Source: Diorhabda sublineata
Lineage: Eukaryota > Arthropoda > Insecta > Coleoptera > Chrysomelidae
Direction of reading: 5' to 3'
Length of the DNA: 64,000 nt
Assembly: GCF_026230105.1 (NCBI RefSeq)
Contig: NC_079483.1
Location: 15,245,312-15,309,311 of the forward strand
Positions within the stretch are counted from its first letter, which is position 1, and every line of letters begins with the position of its first letter. The notes below the pieces were generated by a model. That model did not search any database. It worked only from the letters and a program-made list of their open reading frames with translations, and was not told the DNA's origin. Below are positions 36,280-47,467 of this stretch, one piece after another. Made by a program: the position numbers and the translations under genes.

Positions 36280-36953
36280 TGATACAGATTCATAGAGCTT
36301 CTTACAATGTAGAAGATTATTTTGTATCAAAGTATCAAAATAAAATAATGTTTGAAATATTGATTTTAACCAATTACTCAAATACAGAAAAAATGAAATG
36401 ATAATAAATATGGAAGCTGCTAATCTAGGTAAACAGTGGACAAGTGAACAATTAGATTGTTTTTTTTTTATTAATTTGGTCTGTATAAAAACTACAGAAC
36501 TACAAAAAACTTCAGAATTTTTAGGCCAAGGTTCCTATTACGAAGTTAAATTCCCGAAATATTCGTTAGTTTTGCTCGGCGGATGCTTTTTATTCCCTTT
36601 TATAGAAAAAAGTTATTTTTTGGGCATTCCGACTAACATATTCAGTTGAGATTTCGGTTTTTATTGGGTCAAGGCTAAATATGTATTTGAACGAAGCTAT
36701 GTGGATGTTGAAAATCAAATATTATGACAATGTAGATGCAAGTAATTGTTTGAAATACTTTTAAATGGCAAGGTACTGCTTATATTAATTTAATAATGAT
36801 TTCGTGCTGTGAAATTCTAAACAAGTAATCGATAAAAAATATTAGTCACCTCAGCACTAAATCATTTATGATTGTTTTTGAGCGGGAATTAAAAATTCCA
36901 ATTTTACAAGGGAAATCTGGAGCCAGTCGATTTTTGCAACATATAATAATCAT
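36280..36953. other. No recognisable gene
   Basis: An 83-codon plus frame at 36398-36649 is hydrophobic towards its end and unrecognised. AT-rich. Confidence 0.4.
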
Positions 36954-37639
36954 GGTAATTTTATACTTTCGCTGTAGAAAATTGAAAAATCATCCGATTT
37001 CGATGATTTTTTTTAAATCTTTGATTTTACGGGGGACTTAAGAGAAAAAATGAAAAATTATATTGTTTTCAGGTCTTTGATTGTTCATAAAAATGCTGCA
37101 TTCATTCACATATAATTTTATTTAAATAATAACTTTAAGAAGTTGTTATATTTTTTCATAATTCACAAAAACAAATTGAAAAAAATTATACAAAAATGTG
37201 GATTTATCATGTATTTACATTAAAAATAATAACAATATCTCTTAAAATTGACCTTTTCTCATATATAATTGTTTGTACCTTTTTTATTAAGTAATCATTA
37301 AAGTAATATGAATAAAATATTCTTAAAATCACTTATTGTGATAAAGTGTGAAATATTAAGAGTTAACTTCGAAAAATTGAAAATTTTCACCATTTAAAGA
37401 ACATTTGTTCTGAATTTTTAGCCAACCCTCCCAAACCTAACCTAACCTAATATAACATAACCTAACCTAACCTAACCAAACCTAACCTAACTTAACCAAT
37501 ATAAATATCCTTTTTTTTAATCTCATATTTTTTACATGAATCCGCTGTAAAAACGAAGATTTTGAATTCATCGAAATTGGATTATTTTTCGATTTTCTAG
37601 AGCCAAAAAACGAGGGGACCACGAAAGTATAAAATTACC
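36954..37639. mobile_element. Foldback (MITE-like) element carrying a CCTAA tract
   Basis: GGTAATTTTATACTTTCG at 36954-36971 and its exact inverse at 37622-37639 form an 18-bp terminal inverted repeat. Further in, GTAGAAAATTGAAAAATCAT and ATTTCGATGA pair with the matching right-arm blocks after a roughly 23-bp insertion in the right arm. The interior is AT-rich and holds the longest CCTAA tract of the window. No protein is encoded. No clear target duplication was seen. Confidence 0.7.
37436..37497. repeat. Interstitial (CCTAA)n tract, imperfect
   Basis: About twelve CCTAA units with some variants (TATAACATAA, CCAAA, CTTAA). This is the complement of the TTAGG telomere repeat of insects. It lies inside a foldback element in ordinary AT-rich DNA, so it is not a chromosome end. 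Confidence 0.85.
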
Positions 37640-37865
37640 AGCTATCAGATATGAAATCTTAGTTTCTCATCAATGAGAAGATTATGAGCAATGACAACGT
37701 TATGAGAAGTGTGTAATTGAATAATTGTATCAACAAGACAGAGTAGAATTTTTTGTGTGGACCCGATAAATACCATATCAGGTAATTCCGTAGCCTGGTG
37801 AAAAATAGGTGAGAATAACATAACAAGGATTTAATGAGGATACAACACAAATCAGTAATGAGCTC

Positions 37866-39022
37866 CTGATCAGGTTTATCTTACATGGTCCTATGGTCCT
37901 CATCAGGATTATCTTATATGATCCCGATCCGGATTTCCACATAAGATCCTTATCAGGATTGCTCTATAAGTTCCTTATCTGGATTACCTTACGTTTATTA
38001 ATCTGATCAAGATTACCTTACATGGTCCTCATGGTCCTCATCAGGATTATCTTATATGATCCCGATCCGGATTTCCACATAAGATCCTTATCAGGATTGC
38101 TCTATAAGTTCCTTATCTGGATTACCTTACGTTTATTATTCTGATCAAGATTACCTTACATGGTCCTCATCAGGATTATCTTATATGATCCCGATCCGGA
38201 TTTCCACATAAGATCCTTATCAGGATTGCTCTATAAGTTCCTTATCTGGATTACCTTACGTTTATTAATCTGATCAAGATTACCTTACATGGTCCTCATC
38301 AGGATTATCTTATATGATCCCGATCCGGATTTCCACATAAGATCCTTATCAGGATTGCTCTATAAGTTCCTTATCTGGATTACCTTACGTTTATTATTCT
38401 GATCAAGATTACCTTACATGGTCCTCATCAGGATTATCTTATATGATCCCGATCCGGATTTCCACATAAGATCCTTATCAGGATTGCTCTATAAGTTCCT
38501 TATCTGGATTACCTTACGTTTATTAATCTGATCAAGATTACCTTACATGGTCCTCATCAGGATTATCTTATATGATCCCGATCCGGATTTCCACATAAGA
38601 TCCTTATCAGGATTGCTCTATAAGTTCCTTATCTGGATTACCTTACGTTTATTATTCTGATCAAGATTACCTTACATGGTCCTCATCAGGATTATCTTAT
38701 ATGATCCCGATCCGGATTTCCACATAAGATCCTTATCAGGATTGCTCTATAAGTTCCTTATCTGGATTACCTTACGTTTATTAATCTGATCAAGATTACC
38801 TTACATGGTCCTCATCAGGATTATCTTATATGATCCCGATCCGGATTTCCACATAAGATCCTTATCAGGATTGCTCTATAAGTTCCTTATCTGGATTACC
38901 TTACGTTTATTATTCTGATCAAGATTACCTTACATGGTCCTCATCAGGATTATCTTATATGATCCCGATACGGATTTCCACATAAGATCCTTATCAGGAT
39001 TGCTCTATAATTTCCTTATCCT
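37866..39022. repeat. Satellite array, 129-bp unit, about 8.6 copies, 258-bp higher-order pattern
   Basis: TGGTCCTCATCAGG recurs at 37894, 38032, 38161, 38290, 38419, 38548, 38677, 38806 and 38935. The spacing is exactly 129 bp except the first, which carries a 9-bp duplication (38023-38031). Units are nearly identical, but TTTATTAATCTG and TTTATTATTCTG alternate strictly from unit to unit, so the true repeat is a 258-bp dimer. Each unit is itself made of about five roughly 26-bp subrepeats of the type TCCTTATCAGGATTNNCTTAT. The last unit has CCCGATACGG instead of CCCGATCCGG and decays after 39010. Confidence 0.95.
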
Positions 39023-39025
39023 TAT

Positions 39026-40055
39026 CTTTGAGACATTATCATGAGCATGCAAAGGAAACAAATTAGTAATTGTAGCACTAGTTTTTCCTCATAAAAATTC
39101 CTAATATAACCTTGGGAGTTCCGTCAAAGAAGATTGATCTCCAAATTTATAATATTATAGAAAAGAGAAAATTTAAGTTAAGGATAAATAGTAACGAAGT
39201 ATAATATAGGCAAAGGTGACTGCAAATGAAAACAACAGAAGAGATGGAAAACGACGAATACATTCTTGACAAAGTGAGGAATTATGACTAGGAGTTATTG
39301 AAGAACAAAAATAATGGACCAAAAGTGAGGTGAAAGGATTGAGTCTATAATGACGGTCTCATAACACAAAAAAATTTAGTTGTTTATTCAATTCACAAAG
39401 ATGTAGAAAGAAGTAGATTAAAGTGCTTCGGAAAATGGTGACGTATAGGAAAGAATAACGGTATGAGGAATCAAGTCTATATAATCCACACAATCCACAC
39501 ATAGTCAAACCATGAAGAATCAGAAAATATATGGTTATGTATATCGGAAACTGCAATTAAAATGGCTGGAAGTGCACAAATGGCAAAAATAACAAACAAA
39601 CACCATAATAAATAGAGAAGGTTCAAGAAAGAGATTGGAAGATTATCCAAATATGTGATATATTGATGATACATTCTGTATATTCCACTATAATACTAGA
39701 AGACAAAACAATTTTCCACGTTTTTCAGTGAAATAATAAATTAATATTTTCCATGCTTGTATTGTCACTTTTTTTGAAAGGAATAGATATTGCTTCAAAC
39801 TTTCATTCATTAAATGTTAAACCATCCGAAAAATTCTCGTGCCGACTCTATGGAGTTAATTGGCCTCAGTTGGAGGTCGATGGCGTCAGATAAAATTACT
39901 TCCTCTGTAGATGGAGAAAAAACGTAGCTTTATTGAGTTTCAGTTCTTAATTAGGTGATCAAACGGTGATTTTATACGTAAAAATCAGAAATAGATCTTG
40001 TTAATTCATCCGAGTAATAAAAAAACGTGTGAAAATATTATCGTAATTTAATAAG
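39026..40055. other. No recognised gene
   Basis: Two overlapping hydrophobic minus frames (39359-39556, 39477-39674) have no receptor or transporter motif that I can name and may be chance. Confidence 0.4.
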
Positions 40056-40305
40056 TTAGGGTGTCCCACGACAGTTAAAACTATCTGGTTCTACGGGAAT
40101 TCGACTGTAACTTTGTTATTTTAAATGGAACACTTGTATATTAATACATTTTTGGTGTCTACGTAAAATTTTAGTATACTTTTTCGAAAAATGCATACTT
40201 TTTGAGTTATTAATTTTTTTGTAAAAAATTTGATCGTTGATGGTTTTTGTTCGAGTGCTTTGAGTAAAGACAGGCATATTTGAATCTATGTTGAAAAATT
40301 TATTA
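40056..40305. mobile_element. Second copy of the 35.6-36.3 kb element family, degraded half
   Basis: TTAGGGTGTCCCACGACAG and AAAACTATCTG start it. CTGTAACTTTGTTATTTTAA, ATTAATACATTTTTG, CTACGTAAAATTTTAG, AAAAATGCATACTTTTTGAG and TATTTGAATCTATGTTGAAA follow in the same order as the reverse complement of 36278-35930. About 70 bp near the start are missing. The far end is not a clear CCCTGTA. Confidence 0.8.
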
Positions 40306-40309
40306 ATAA

Positions 40310-41400
40310 TTAAAATTTATGCATAATCCTTGAACTTCACGCCAATCCGTGTATATTACATTACAACATGATGTTAGTGTAGCATCTGCGAAATCAGAAT
40401 GCAAATGGTAAATGCAGACTCACATTCTACGATGAAGTCACGTTTATGTTGAATGGTACATTCAATTGTTACAATTGTAGATATTGAAATAACACTAATC
40501 CTAGATCGACGTGAGACTATAATTTTAAAACAAAGATAAAAATTTATCCGAACGTACAACGTTTCTTTAATCTCCTCTATTCGCTCCTGAAATTTCTATA
40601 TTAAATTGTTGGACTGAAATATAAAATAATTGTTTTCTACTAATTAGACGTTATGAACAAACTTTGTAGCAATGTAGCAATCAAGCGAATGATAAATGTT
40701 GTGAGTTTTCGTTTACGATAAACCTAATTTTCCGAAAGTTTGACTATAAATTAAAGCAAAAAAACATTATAGACGTTTATATGAAATTTCTCTAATTCCA
40801 GTGGTAAACTTAAATTGTGTGATGAGTATTTGAATAAATAATAAAATTATCAAAAATTATTTCTAACATACTCTGATAAAATAAATTAGCTCGGTAATTT
40901 CGTCAACGATTATTTTCAATAGTAATTCAGACCACAGAATATTTCCCGCTTTTTGTGATAATTTCAATAGTAGCCTATATGTCTAACCTAACCTAACCTA
41001 ACCTAACTCTTTCGGTAAATGATCACAAATATCTGAGAATTCTGATGGAAGAAACCAAATCTAGTTCCAAATTCAAGTTCTATTTCACAGTCTACCAGAA
41101 CCATAATAACTACTGATGTTAGACCACCCATATTCCTATCAATTTCCGTTAATTTCATGATATTGGACCAATACGCATGAACTATCAGTACATTTTTATA
41201 AAATTATGGACATAAGGATTTCTCTTAAGGATCAACTATATGTTTGACACCTTAAATGTACATTTGAAACGACATTTTGGTTATATATTATGCAAATTTT
41301 CAAAAAAATACTACAAAAATTGGAGGGGGTACCCAAAAATAACCAGAATTATTTTTTAAATGCTATATATTTACAAAACGACCTTATCCCCTTCAAAATA
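40310..41400. other. No recognisable gene; short (CCTAA)n tract
   Basis: A clean CTAA(CCTAA)4 tract is at 40983-41006. Otherwise AT-rich without motifs. Confidence 0.5.
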
Positions 41401-41414
41401 CTCTCTCTCTGACT

Positions 41415-41508
41415 CTGACACGCGTTTTGATAACCTAGTTATCGTCTTCTGGAGGTAAACGCGCTTAGTGTAATTGTGAGTGCTGATGTAGTGGTGGTGT
41501 AAACAGTT
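41415..41508 (-). repeat. Foldback repeat with hammerhead-like core, copy 2 (right arm missing)
   Basis: The minus strand has the left arm AACTGTTTACACCACCACTA and ACAATTACAC, then CGCGTTTACC, CAGAAGACGATAAC, GGTTATC, AAAACGCGTGTC, and ends there in unrelated CT-repeat sequence. Compared with copy 1 the CTGA is CAGA and the stem is closed by AAAA, so the core is mutated. Confidence 0.7.
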
Positions 41509-41539
41509 TGGTCAACAAATGTCAACTCGCTTCGACTAT

Positions 41540-42000
41540 CGGGAATGAAGCACGATTTTGACTCACCGTGCTTCGCTGGTTGTTCGAATCGTGGTTGCAC
41601 TTCGCTACGGGGTAAATTTCGTGAAGATCGTCCAAAATCACCTGTTGTACCAAAAAACATGGATGCTGGCGGAAAAATATTGCATGAACATTTGGATGTC
41701 ATTAAGGTTTGTTCGCGTTGGATATCGTATAATTTGGCAATCGCTCAAAAAAGCTCGTGTCGATTTATTCAAATGAATCCGAAACTGAACAACAATCAAC
41801 TGTATGGTTCTTTCAAGACGAGTCAAATCGAACAAAAGTTGTTTGATCATAAAGCACTTCAAAGCAAAGTTTTTTTGAAATAACTGGACCTTAGAGCAAC
41901 GTATACCGGTCTAATCTAAATGATACACCAGTATTTGTTTGCCAGTAGTGTTCGAAAAAATTAGGGAAACTAATCGCAGAATTATAAATATTAGTTTTTA
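41540..42000 (+). pseudogene. Mariner transposase relic with deletions
   Basis: Plus-strand frames give SNRGCTSLRGKFREDRPKSP and VVPKNMDA (end of the first DNA-binding unit and the GRPK linker), then directly KILHEHLDVIKVCSRWISYN and LAIAQK with KARVDLFK in the neighbouring frame. After a gap come YESETEQQSTVWFFQDES, STSKQ and TGPLEQRIPV, which lie after the first catalytic Asp in mariner proteins of the cecropia/mellifera type. The segment between linker and second helix-turn-helix and the part with the first Asp are deleted, and frames shift several times. The remaining C-terminal half is only traceable as KIRETNR-like remnants near 41965. Confidence 0.75.
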
Positions 42001-44825
42001 TGTGACCATCTCAAAACTTGAGTAGCAACCTTTTTAGAGCCGAAGGGAGAGTGTTAGACTCTACTTCGTAGTTATTAATTTTTGAAAATATTATATTTCA
42101 TTCAAAGGATTATCTATTGAAAATATTTGACTATGCATAAGATTCTATCATCGCTATTACTCATAATACGGTTTATCTTCTTGTTTGCACAGTTCTCACA
42201 GTCAAAGTCATGTTTGAAAATGTGTAAAACTGATAAATTAAATTCATTATTCATTTCATTACCGATTTCCATAAAGTTAAAATATTCTTATTAAGAAAAT
42301 AAATCCATCTGAGTAGATTATATGATTAATTAAGTTTATGATAACCATTCTCCCATTCAAGTGGAAATTGATTCAATTGTGCTTCAAAAACATCTGTACA
42401 TGTAACGAAATTTAATCAGAAACGTGGATGAAACTGATGTTATATATGATGTGAATATTTTCAAGTATTTCTGCAATGAACAGTATACTAGAATTTAATA
42501 TAACGTACTTCAGATGAACTAAAAGTAAATTCATTTCAACCATTTTATTCATAGTTGATGACATTACTTTGATTGCAATGAAATGATCACATTCCCATCT
42601 TGATGTTTAATTAAAGAGAGAATAATAAAGAGGCAAACAAAAATGTGAGATTCCAAAAACTCAAGTCTTTTCATATTTTTATTCGAGTAATAAAGTTAAT
42701 AAGCATTATTCTATTTCTGAAATTAACTGAATGAACTGTGTGATTTGATTATCTGATAACTAAACAATAGCGTTTATTAACCAAATTTTACTCTATTAAA
42801 CTGAAATCGGTGACCAATTTAACATATTAACCTATTTCGCTTCCAACTATCGATTACAAGGGCTCCTATCATTACCCCCGAGATTATTTATTGGCTTTTA
42901 GGTGCAATTTAGTTTCCTCCTTACTCCATGGGTCGCGATTCCCAACACAAACGACCGAATGGAGGAGTTTCGAGCATAATATAGAAAGTAGGCCACGGTG
43001 GCGTGCAACTAGGCCAGTGACCCGGTCAATACGTTCCGTGAATTGCTTGATGGTGTAGTGACTCTACTACCAGGTGAAAAGGATAACGACCAAGCCAAGG
43101 CCACTCTAGAAATGTATGTATACCTGAAAAGGAGGAAATGCGGCCGTCTAGTGAGCAGTGCCGCTTTGAACGAATGAATACTATAGGCTGGAAATAGGTA
43201 GGAATGAGAAATGGAATACAGATGATAATATATACATCCGTTGACCTGTTTATACTCTGAAGAATTTATAATTTAGTGGGTTTAAGAAGGGCGGCATTAC
43301 TTGAAATATTCATTCAGTACAGTTTTCATAAAGTTCGAAATAATACATTAATGAAATAATCTCTTGAGGCAGTCACTACACATCACTTAATAACTCGCCA
43401 GTCTTATTGTTAAGGAATAAGGTTTTCTTTCGTTCGAAAGTGATACAATCAGTAAAACTTTTTCCTTAAAAAAAGGTATTGTTTTAGTTGTAGATTTCCT
43501 AGTAGATTAATTGACTTCCCTTTGGAGTATTTTTTCCATGTCTGCAAACGACCACTAGTCGCTCGAAACCAAATCTTGATAATGTAGTTGATGTTGCAGC
43601 AAATCAATATGCCATATGCATCTCAAAATAAGGAAGCCATAACAATTTTGCTTGCTTCTGCAAGTTCAGTATTTGTCGTTTTGAATGAGCATGGTCATAA
43701 TGTGGATGCAATATTATATTCTTTATTTTGCCCAAACATCACCAAACAATGCTGCGGATCTTCAATTCGTTATTTCTCACCTACATTGGTGATACTTGTT
43801 TCGATACAATGTTTTATATACTCAAATGCTAATTTAACAAGGTATGAATATTTACATACGATATCCTTATGATGACGAATATCTCTCTAGCTTCAATTTT
43901 TAGGCTTTCAACACGATTCAATACTCTTCTGATGATTTATGGTGTTGCAAACATGTTAGGTATGAAAAAAATTATAAAACAATTCTTGTGAATGGTAAAA
44001 ATAAGAATGCTTTCAAATTTAGAAAAAAGTAGAGCAGCCTACACGCCCACGAATGAAACTGAGGACAGTCGAAAACTAAGCGATAAAGACTCAACTAGGT
44101 CTAAGAAAATATCATCCTTTAGTAACAAATTGTTGAAAACAAATATTTCTCAGGAAACGGCAAGATAGGAGTAAATACTAGAAATGATAGAAAATGAAAA
44201 AAACTGGTTGAAAAAGTGAAAAAAGAATGATATTTTACAAGAATTAAGTGACTAAATCAAAGCGTAAGGAGTTTAATTGTGTTTTGCCATTTAGAATAGA
44301 AAAACTTGTCCATTTTCAGCTTTTAAACGAATTATTCATATTTTGTTCAAATTTTATCAGATTTCTAATCAGTACCTAGTATTATATTTATTTGGTGCAA
44401 GTTTGTAATATTTTCATTTTCTTGTTATTAGCATTGAGGATGTTCTTATTTAATGTTTTTTTTTATGTCCAACTGCCATAAAAAGTGACACTTTCAATAA
44501 CAGTTAGGTTTATTAAAAGTCACGTCAACAGTGATTCATGAATCCATTAATCACTGTTACCAGATGCTCCATGGATTTAACTATTTTATATTGTTTTGAT
44601 ACTGAAAATCGGTTTTTATAAATCTAAAATTTAAATTCTGTTCTGTACGCATAAAAAATTGAAAAATTAAATTTTCTTAGACGAGAATCCAGCCCGTAAC
44701 CTGCAGTTTGAATGCAAGGAGCATGAGCTATCCGCAACATTGAATGTATTTGTCGTATATACGTTTCTTAACGTACCATGGTTTTTGGAGCCATTTTTAA
44801 ATTGAAGTACTTTTTGAAACAATAT
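42001..44825. other. No recognised gene
   Basis: 42900-43210 is clearly richer in G+C than its flanks but yields no protein motif in six frames. A 94-codon plus frame at 43588-43872 is unrecognised. The rest is AT-rich. Confidence 0.4.
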
Positions 44826-44829
44826 TAAT

Positions 44830-45060
44830 TTGACTCAAACCTATCAACATGGATGAGAACTGATGCCACATCTCCCATAAAGCCCTGATCTGGCACCATC
44901 TGATTATCATTTATTTCGAAGAATTTTTTGAATGATCAAACTTTCACAAATGACGTTTTTGGTTCAGTTTTTGGCTGATAAGGACCAGAAATTTTATGAA
45001 CGCGGAATTATGAAGCTTAAAGAAAGTTGGCAAAAGGTCAATGAGCATTCATAGAGTGGG
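44830..45060 (+). pseudogene. Mariner transposase C-terminal fragment
   Basis: Plus-strand frames read HGWELMPHLP, a stop, SPDLAPSDYHLFR (third catalytic Asp kept), then NFLND.TFTNDVF-like remnants and, in one clean frame, FLADKDQKFYERGIMKL followed by KESWQKVNEHS and a stop. This is the last quarter of a mariner transposase. Upstream sequence with the first two catalytic residues is not recognisable. Confidence 0.8.
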
Positions 45061-45418
45061 ATAGAGGTCACGAAATAGATCACGCATCATCCCGCCAGGT
45101 ATTTATAATCACCATTCTGCTCTGCAAATTATCATATACATCTGAAATAGTCGACACAACGATACACTAAAACATGAAACGTAAAGAATGAAAAGTTCAT
45201 CGCTTCCGCGACATATTGAGCCGTCCAATCGACCTTCCAATGTTATATCGATAATTGTCGATTTACTGAAAAATTTTTTAGTCTTAACTAAATAAAAAAA
45301 TACGCGTTTTTTGCAGATTGAACGCGTTTATTCACGCCCTTAGAACTGCGACCGAATGGCAGTTAATTATACATTTTTTTCAAAAGATAGGCATTAACTA
45401 AATCTAAGCTACTAAAAA

Positions 45419-45478
45419 CTGAACACACCAACACTCACAATTAGACTAGTTGACGCGAGTTTCGATAACCAAGTTATT
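45419..45478 (-). repeat. Foldback repeat with hammerhead-like core, copy 3a (left arm missing)
   Basis: The minus strand has AATAACTTGGTTATC, GAAACTCGCGTC, then the right arm CTAATTGTGAGTGTTGGTGT and GTTCAG. It lacks the left arm and the CTGAAGA box. Confidence 0.65.
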
Positions 45479-45504
45479 CCTCGAGATAATGAAGATGTTT
45501 ATGT

Positions 45505-45612
45505 ACTGTTTATTATACCAACAATCACAATTACACTGTCTTATGAGCATAAACTTTACCTTCAATCTCTGTAGACGAAACGTATTGGTATTGTAAACAA
45601 TGTGTTCAGTAC
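45505..45612 (+). repeat. Foldback repeat, copy 3b (stem II deleted)
   Basis: ACTGTTTATTATACC, ACAATTACAC, TTTACCTTCAATCTCTGTAG, ACGAAACG and GTAAACAATGTGTTCAGTAC follow in the same order as in copy 1, but the CGATAAC/GTTATCG hairpin is missing. It lies head-to-head with copy 3a. Confidence 0.65.
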
Positions 45613-45639
45613 TTAACCAAATCATCACGCAAGATTGTC

Positions 45640-47465
45640 ATTGGCGTCTATACCAATCTTAACTTGTACGCTTTCTGCTACATACTCTGAAAAACCTTTT
45701 TTTTTTTTAAACCACTCGACCTTAAAAGGGCGAAGGAGTAAAATGTGCGGCAAGGCTTCATATTATCAGAATGTATTTGGATTATTGGGTCGAGTATATG
45801 GAAATTACGACGGCAACAAATTTACAGATTTCAAAACCAGATAGTATAGGAGCGACAAAAATTGGGGTGTCTTAATTTATTAACCCCTTTTACACTGATT
45901 GCGTCTCGAGGGCTACATGAAAGATTTTCTTAAATTTATCTTCGTATGAAGCATATTTTTTACAGAAGAAACCACTTTTGTTAACAGTATTTTTGAAGTT
46001 AATGTTATTATGGCTGTAAAAAAACAAAAATATGAGAGTCAGTTTCTAGCGCAAGTCTATACGTAATAAATCACAATGTGATGCGACGATAAATAATTGT
46101 CTTGATTTAAAAGTGGGTCAAAGTCGAAACAAAGGGATGTATTTCATGTTTTCAATTTTACATTGCTCGAAAGTATATACAGAGTGTAGAAGATAAATGT
46201 AATTGATTTTTATTTCAGTTTCATTCCAAATAAGAATGGCTCTCGGCCATACATTATAAACCGTTTATAACTCGTACATCCAAACTCCTACAGGAAAAAA
46301 ATTGAAACGAAGTGGCCGCGAGGAAAATCTGAAAATCATGTTATATGTCTAAAACCAAATTTTACGAAATTAATGTATTTAAAATACATTTTCTTCAATA
46401 AATTGAGCGTATTCTTTATTCGATGTATTCAAATAACGAATGGGGGAGAGTAGAAACCTTGTTTTGAAGAAATATCCACAATCTTAGTTGTACTTACCTG
46501 AATTGCTACAAACCCAAATTTTTACGGGAGACGCTCTTCTCTATCAACTTAAAATTGAAAATTTCGACATAACCTCTAAGTAACATGCACTCTAAACGGC
46601 ACTATTCAGTTTTTTCAAAATACTATGCAGTATTAATTGAAAATTATGAAGTAGACGTAATTAATTAACACGGTGATAAAACCACATGTCGATATATTTC
46701 TTGCGTCCTGAGATATCTTAATATGAGTATAAATTTTAAGATTATTATATTCATATATCAAATAATACGATTATACGCACGGAACGGAATTTGAGAATTT
46801 TGAAGGAATTGAAATAAATTTTATTCGCTCTAATATTATTAAAAAGAACCGGAAATAATGTCGCCCTTCTAAATTACATTCAAATGATTGAATTTATAAC
46901 AAGCTCTTATTTCAAATAAATTATATAATAAATTTGTGGGTGAGATACAACCAGCACAGTCGTGTCGCGAAATAACGAATTTTCGGTTGACAATAGCCAG
47001 ATATAGAGTGAGAGCCAGTGTCCCGTAGACTTAAAGTATAGTAGCAAAATTCATATTAATGCCAGGTATACTATTTCACCTGCCGTTGGTGAAATAGGGA
47101 TTCACTATTTCCCTGGAGGGTTCCTTTGAGCGTACCTAGAAGTCGAAAGGCATAAGTATTGACTTCCAAAACATGATCGCAACGTATCTGCCGTTTTGGT
47201 GTCTTAAAATATAAAATTATTTGTATGGAGAAATTTGATGGCAGACACTTATTCCGATTCCTACTATAATTTGTATTATATATAATTTATATTATTTCCA
47301 TTATTAATAATGCCAAGTGTCACTCAATAGCAACAAAATATTTTATTGTGTTTCATTGATTTACCTGATGAACATTGGACCGAATCGGGTACAAAAGCTG
47401 AAAGTTGATCTTTATGAAACCATTTGAAGAAATATGTGTCTTGATTGATTGATCCACCCATTCTC
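45640..47465. other. No recognisable gene; one clean hairpin
   Basis: CTATTTCACC (47071-47080) and GGTGAAATAG (47088-47097) form a perfect 10-bp stem with a 7-nt loop. No element boundaries accompany it. The 69-codon frame at 45635-45844 has no motif. Confidence 0.45.
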
Positions 47466-47467
47466 TT

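Noticed and set aside
37436..37497. CCTAA tract as a true telomere
   Set aside because: It is short, imperfect, inside a foldback element, and flanked by ordinary DNA on both sides.
37866..39022. Regular repeats read as a CRISPR array
   Set aside because: There are no unique spacers: the whole 129-bp unit repeats, and the context is eukaryotic. It is a satellite.
39359..39674. Two hydrophobic minus-strand frames as a chemoreceptor fragment
   Set aside because: Hydrophobic composition is expected from AT-rich DNA; no receptor motif, conserved Trp/Tyr pattern or splice site could be identified.
47071..47097. Perfect 10-bp stem-loop as a terminator or regulatory RNA
   Set aside because: Rho-independent terminators do not apply in this eukaryotic context, and no element or gene is associated with it.
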